Shown here piece by piece: positions 11,429-13,205 of a DNA stretch of 13,205 bases. The DNA comes from Bacillota bacterium (GTDB lineage: Bacteria > Bacillota > Clostridia > Acetivibrionales > DSM-2933). Each line of letters opens with the position of its first letter. The stretch's first letter is position 1. The translations under genes and the position numbers were made by a program. The notes below the pieces were generated by a model that was not told where the DNA came from, made no database searches, and saw only the letters and a list, made by a program, of their open reading frames with translations. Where the stretch lies: assembly GCA_023441845.1 (NCBI GenBank), contig JAEZNF010000447.1, forward strand, positions 1-13,205, written 5' to 3'.

Positions 11429-13205
11429 TTAATTATAAAGCTCTGCGTTTAGAAACCCGGCAATGCCCTTTCTTAACTTATCGCATAGACCCGAGTACCT
11501 AAGTGTTTCCCTTTCATTCTCAACCATCTCATATAGCACCCTGTCCATTCCAACCAGAATTACAAGGTCTTTTGCCCTTGTAATTGCAGTATACAAAAGG
11601 TTTCTTGTCAGTAAAATCTGCGGCCCCTGGAATAAAGGTATAATCACCGCCGGAAATTCGCTTCCCTGGCTTTTATGGATAGTTACTGCAAAAGCCGGTT
11701 CAAGCTCATCTAATATACTGAAATCGTATTCAACTATTTTCTCATCATCAAACAGCACTACTACTTTTTCTTCTTCATCGTCTATTTCCTGCACTATACC
11801 CATATCTCCGTTAAACACGCCGCATCCCCCGGAAGAATAATTATCGCCTTTCTCCCATCTTAAATTGTAATTGTTTTTTATCTGCATAACCCGGTCGCCT
11901 TCCCTTAATGTAAAATCCCTGCAGATCTTTTCCTTCTTCCATTTTTCAGGAGGATTCAAGAACTTCTGAAGCTCGATATTCAAATTATTAACTCCCGTAA
12001 CACCTTTTCTCATAGGTGTGAGAACCTGTATCTGTTTAAGAGGATCATACCCGTATGATGCAGGAAGCCGTTTTGAACAAAGTTGTACTATTGTACCTAC
12101 TATATCTTCGCCTGATCTGCGGGGCATAAAAAAGAAGTCCTTGTCTTTTATGTTTAAGCGCGGAGCTTCACCCCTGTTTATCCTGTGCGCATTGACTATT
12201 ATCATGCTCTCTTCGGCCTGCCTGAATATTTCCGTCAGCCTTACCGTTTTTATTACTCCGCTCACTATAATATCCTTCAAAACGCTGCCGGCTCCTACAG
12301 ACGGCAGTTGATCGACATCTCCGACAAGTACCAGCCTTGTCCCCGGAGACACCGCTTTTAAGAAATGGCTCATCAGAAGCATATCAACCATTGACATCTC
12401 ATCTATTATAATAACATCTGCATCTACAGGGTTAGCTTCTGTTTTATTAAACAGAAGCTCATTGTCATCCCCGGAAAATCCGATTTCCAATAACCTATGG
12501 ATTGTTTTAGCCTCATATCCGGTCGCTTCTGTCATACGCTTTGCTGCCCTTCCTGTAGGTGCTGCAAGAGCTACTTCATAGCCCTCCTCTGTCAGAAGCT
12601 TTATTATGCATTTTATGATTGTAGTCTTGCCTGTGCCCGGACCGCCTGTTATAACCGTAACCCCGTTTATAAGTGACTCTTTTATGGCCGTTTTTTGGTT
12701 CTCTGCCAGTATAATACCCTCTTCAAGCTGTATCCGGTCTATCAAACCGTAATAGTCTTCAAGCCTTTCCTCAAAATTTATACTTGAGAGTTCAATCAGT
12801 TTGGTGCATACATTTACTTCTGCATTGTGAAATGCCTTGATATAGACTTTATTACATGTTTCACCTTTTTCCATGTATATCGCCTTATCCAGAAGCAGCT
12901 TTACCAGAGCATCTTCAATACCAGGGAGTTCGACCTCCAAAAGCCTTGAAGTATACTCTTTCAGCTTATCATCCGGAAGACACGTGTGCCCGTTCATGGC
13001 AGCCTGAGACAGCGCATACTTTATACCGCTGCATATCCTGTATTTTGATGAGGGCTCTAATCCCAGACTTATTGCAAACCTGTCAACGATTTTAAATCCT
13101 AAACCTATGGCTTCATCGGTTAACTTGTATGGGTTTTCCTTAATCTCTTCAATAGCCCTGTCTCCGTATTTTTTATAAATCTTTGTTGAGTATGCAGGAC
13201 TTATT
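11429..13205 (-). CDS. recD2: RecD2-family ATP-dependent DNA helicase, 5' end cut off
   Basis: RecD2 is a 5'-3' superfamily 1B helicase, not part of RecBCD, linked to DNA repair. The frame is open from the right window edge to the stop at 11429 (591 residues visible; the family is about 720-850). The first residues (ISPAYSTKIYKKYGDRAIEEI, then NPYKL...GLGFKIVDRFA) are the helix-hairpin-helix region that precedes the motor. Motor motifs follow in order: Walker A ITGGPGTGKTT (near 12640), APTGRAAKRM, Walker B IIIDEMSMVD, VLVGDVDQLPSVGAGS, TEIFRQ, then VTIHKSQGSEFPAVI and YTAITRAKDLVILVG. All catalytic residues look intact, so it should be active. An internal ATG at 12997 is not the start, as homology continues upstream. 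192 bases separate it from comFC. Confidence 0.95.
   Translation of the reverse strand, partial: ISPAYSTKIYKKYGDRAIEEIKENPYKLTDEAIGLGFKIVDRFAISLGLEPSSKYRICSGIKYALSQAAMNGHTCLPDDKLKEYTSRLLEVELPGIEDALVKLLLDKAIYMEKGETCNKVYIKAFHNAEVNVCTKLIELSSINFEERLEDYYGLIDRIQLEEGIILAENQKTAIKESLINGVTVITGGPGTGKTTIIKCIIKLLTEEGYEVALAAPTGRAAKRMTEATGYEAKTIHRLLEIGFSGDDNELLFNKTEANPVDADVIIIDEMSMVDMLLMSHFLKAVSPGTRLVLVGDVDQLPSVGAGSVLKDIIVSGVIKTVRLTEIFRQAEESMIIVNAHRINRGEAPRLNIKDKDFFFMPRRSGEDIVGTIVQLCSKRLPASYGYDPLKQIQVLTPMRKGVTGVNNLNIELQKFLNPPEKWKKEKICRDFTLREGDRVMQIKNNYNLRWEKGDNYSSGGCGVFNGDMGIVQEIDDEEEKVVVLFDDEKIVEYDFSILDELEPAFAVTIHKSQGSEFPAVIIPLFQGPQILLTRNLLYTAITRAKDLVILVGMDRVLYEMVENERETLRYSGLCDKLRKGIAGFLNAELYN

Overview
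The window looks like part of a motility locus from a Gram-positive, low-to-moderate GC member of the Clostridia. The Shine-Dalgarno sites are strong, the class is Firmicutes-type CsrA/FliW/FlgM, and the promoters are of the sigma-D (sigma-28) kind. A cellulolytic Acetivibrio/Ruminiclostridium-like host is a low-confidence guess. All genes lie on the minus strand, so transcription runs from high to low coordinates. Read that way the order is recD2 (5' end cut by the window) - comFC - yvyF - flgM - flgN - flgK (copy 1, with a von Willebrand A insertion) - flgK (copy 2) - flgL - yviE-like - fliW - csrA - flagellin (3' end cut by the window). This is nearly the Bacillus subtilis comF-yvyF-flgM-flgN-flgK-flgL-yviE-fliW-csrA-hag block. 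The differences are a doubled flgK and a RecD2 helicase where comFA/comFB would be.

Right part (13205-10133): RecD2-type helicase, the ComFC-type phosphoribosyltransferase and the zinc-ribbon protein YvyF. A 14-bp-stem hairpin lies just after yvyF. Middle (10132-8798): a 322-base gap with a 105-bp palindromic element and an exact sigma-D consensus promoter, then flgM, a 13-bp perfect hairpin, flgN, and a second copy of the 105-bp element that runs into the ribosome binding site of the first flgK. Left part (8797-2691): the hook-filament junction proteins and the YviE-like protein. Far left (2560-1): fliW, csrA and flagellin, with a sigma-D promoter and a structured leader in front of flagellin.

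The genes form two known feedback circuits. FlgM holds sigma-D until the hook is finished and FlgM is exported; FlgN is the likely chaperone for FlgK and FlgL, which then form the junction on which flagellin polymerises. CsrA represses flagellin translation until FliW, released from flagellin, antagonises it. The flagellin leader shows a GGA in a hairpin loop about 20 nt upstream of a GGA-containing Shine-Dalgarno, as expected for a CsrA target.

The least ordinary things are the VWA domain inserted cleanly into one of two tandem FlgK proteins, an internal duplication in an enlarged FlgL, and the pair of 105-bp palindromic elements in the same operon. I see no phage, IS transposase, CRISPR array, tRNA or rRNA.
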